Shown: positions 63,961 through 64,000 of the stretch, piece after piece
Layout: each line of letters begins with the position of its first letter
Numbering within the stretch: the first letter of the stretch is position 1
Assembly: GCA_040954595.2 (NCBI GenBank)
Contig: CM082585.2
Span: forward strand, 12,400,001 to 12,464,000
DNA length: 64,000 nucleotides
Direction: 5' to 3'
DNA from: Balanoglossus misakiensis
Taxonomy: Eukaryota > Hemichordata
Program-made: the position numbers and the translations under genes
The notes under the pieces: generated by a model
Seen by the model: the letters and a program-made list of their open reading frames with translations, nothing else
Told to the model about the DNA's origin: nothing
Databases searched by the model: none

Positions 63961-64000
63961 CTTGAATATGCAGGGCATGCTGGGTAATTTCTTAGTAACT

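Overview
This window is intron-rich nuclear DNA from an animal. It has GT-AG introns of about 0.1-8 kb, AATAAA polyadenylation signals, microsatellites and many short inverted-repeat (MITE-like) elements. I assembled eleven protein-coding genes by joining exons on reading frame and splice phase. Ten are complete and one runs off the left edge; the assembled coding lengths of the ten complete genes are all multiples of three. Several families that are multi-copy in vertebrates (ENOX1/2, UPF3A/B, TSC22D1-4, SERP1/2, FMR1/FXR1/FXR2) appear here as single genes. That points to an invertebrate bilaterian, probably an invertebrate deuterostome such as a hemichordate, amphioxus or echinoderm. The species cannot be settled from sequence alone.

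Layout, left to right: ENOX-like (-, N-terminal part, 1-1368); MPI mannose-6-phosphate isomerase (+, 2117-5127); SPRYD7 (-, 6911-8348); UPF3 (-, 8903-12304); TMCO3 cation/proton antiporter (+, 13612-19981); TSC22-domain gene with a long and at least one short first exon (+, 21935-31406); SERP1/RAMP4 (-, 35644-36590); PCID2 (+, 37221-41266); NAPEPLD (+, 42499-44434); a protein with two tandem CD225/dispanin modules (+, 46930-50376); FMR1/FXR (-, 55117-63960). ENOX/MPI, UPF3/TMCO3 and SERP1/PCID2 are head-to-head pairs that may share promoters. MPI/SPRYD7, TSC22/SERP1 and dispanin/FXR are convergent pairs.

There is no operon and no single pathway. The genes are mostly housekeeping: mRNA export and decay (PCID2, UPF3, FXR), mannose metabolism, ER translocon stress, lipid signalling and ion transport. 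The grouping itself is informative. From memory of the human map, TSC22D1-SERP2 and TSC22D2-SERP1 are neighbouring pairs, and ENOX1, SPRYD7, PCID2, TMCO3 and UPF3A are all on chromosome 13, so the window looks like a fragment of an ancient linkage block.

The least ordinary features are: the internally duplicated two-module dispanin; a perfect 44-bp-arm palindrome next to one of its exons; a foldback element carrying opposed TTAGGG arrays 28 bp upstream of a PCID2 exon; a 30-bp hairpin with a TTCG loop downstream of TSC22; and alternative first exons of TSC22. I saw no rRNA, tRNA, CRISPR array, viral sequence or autonomous transposon.
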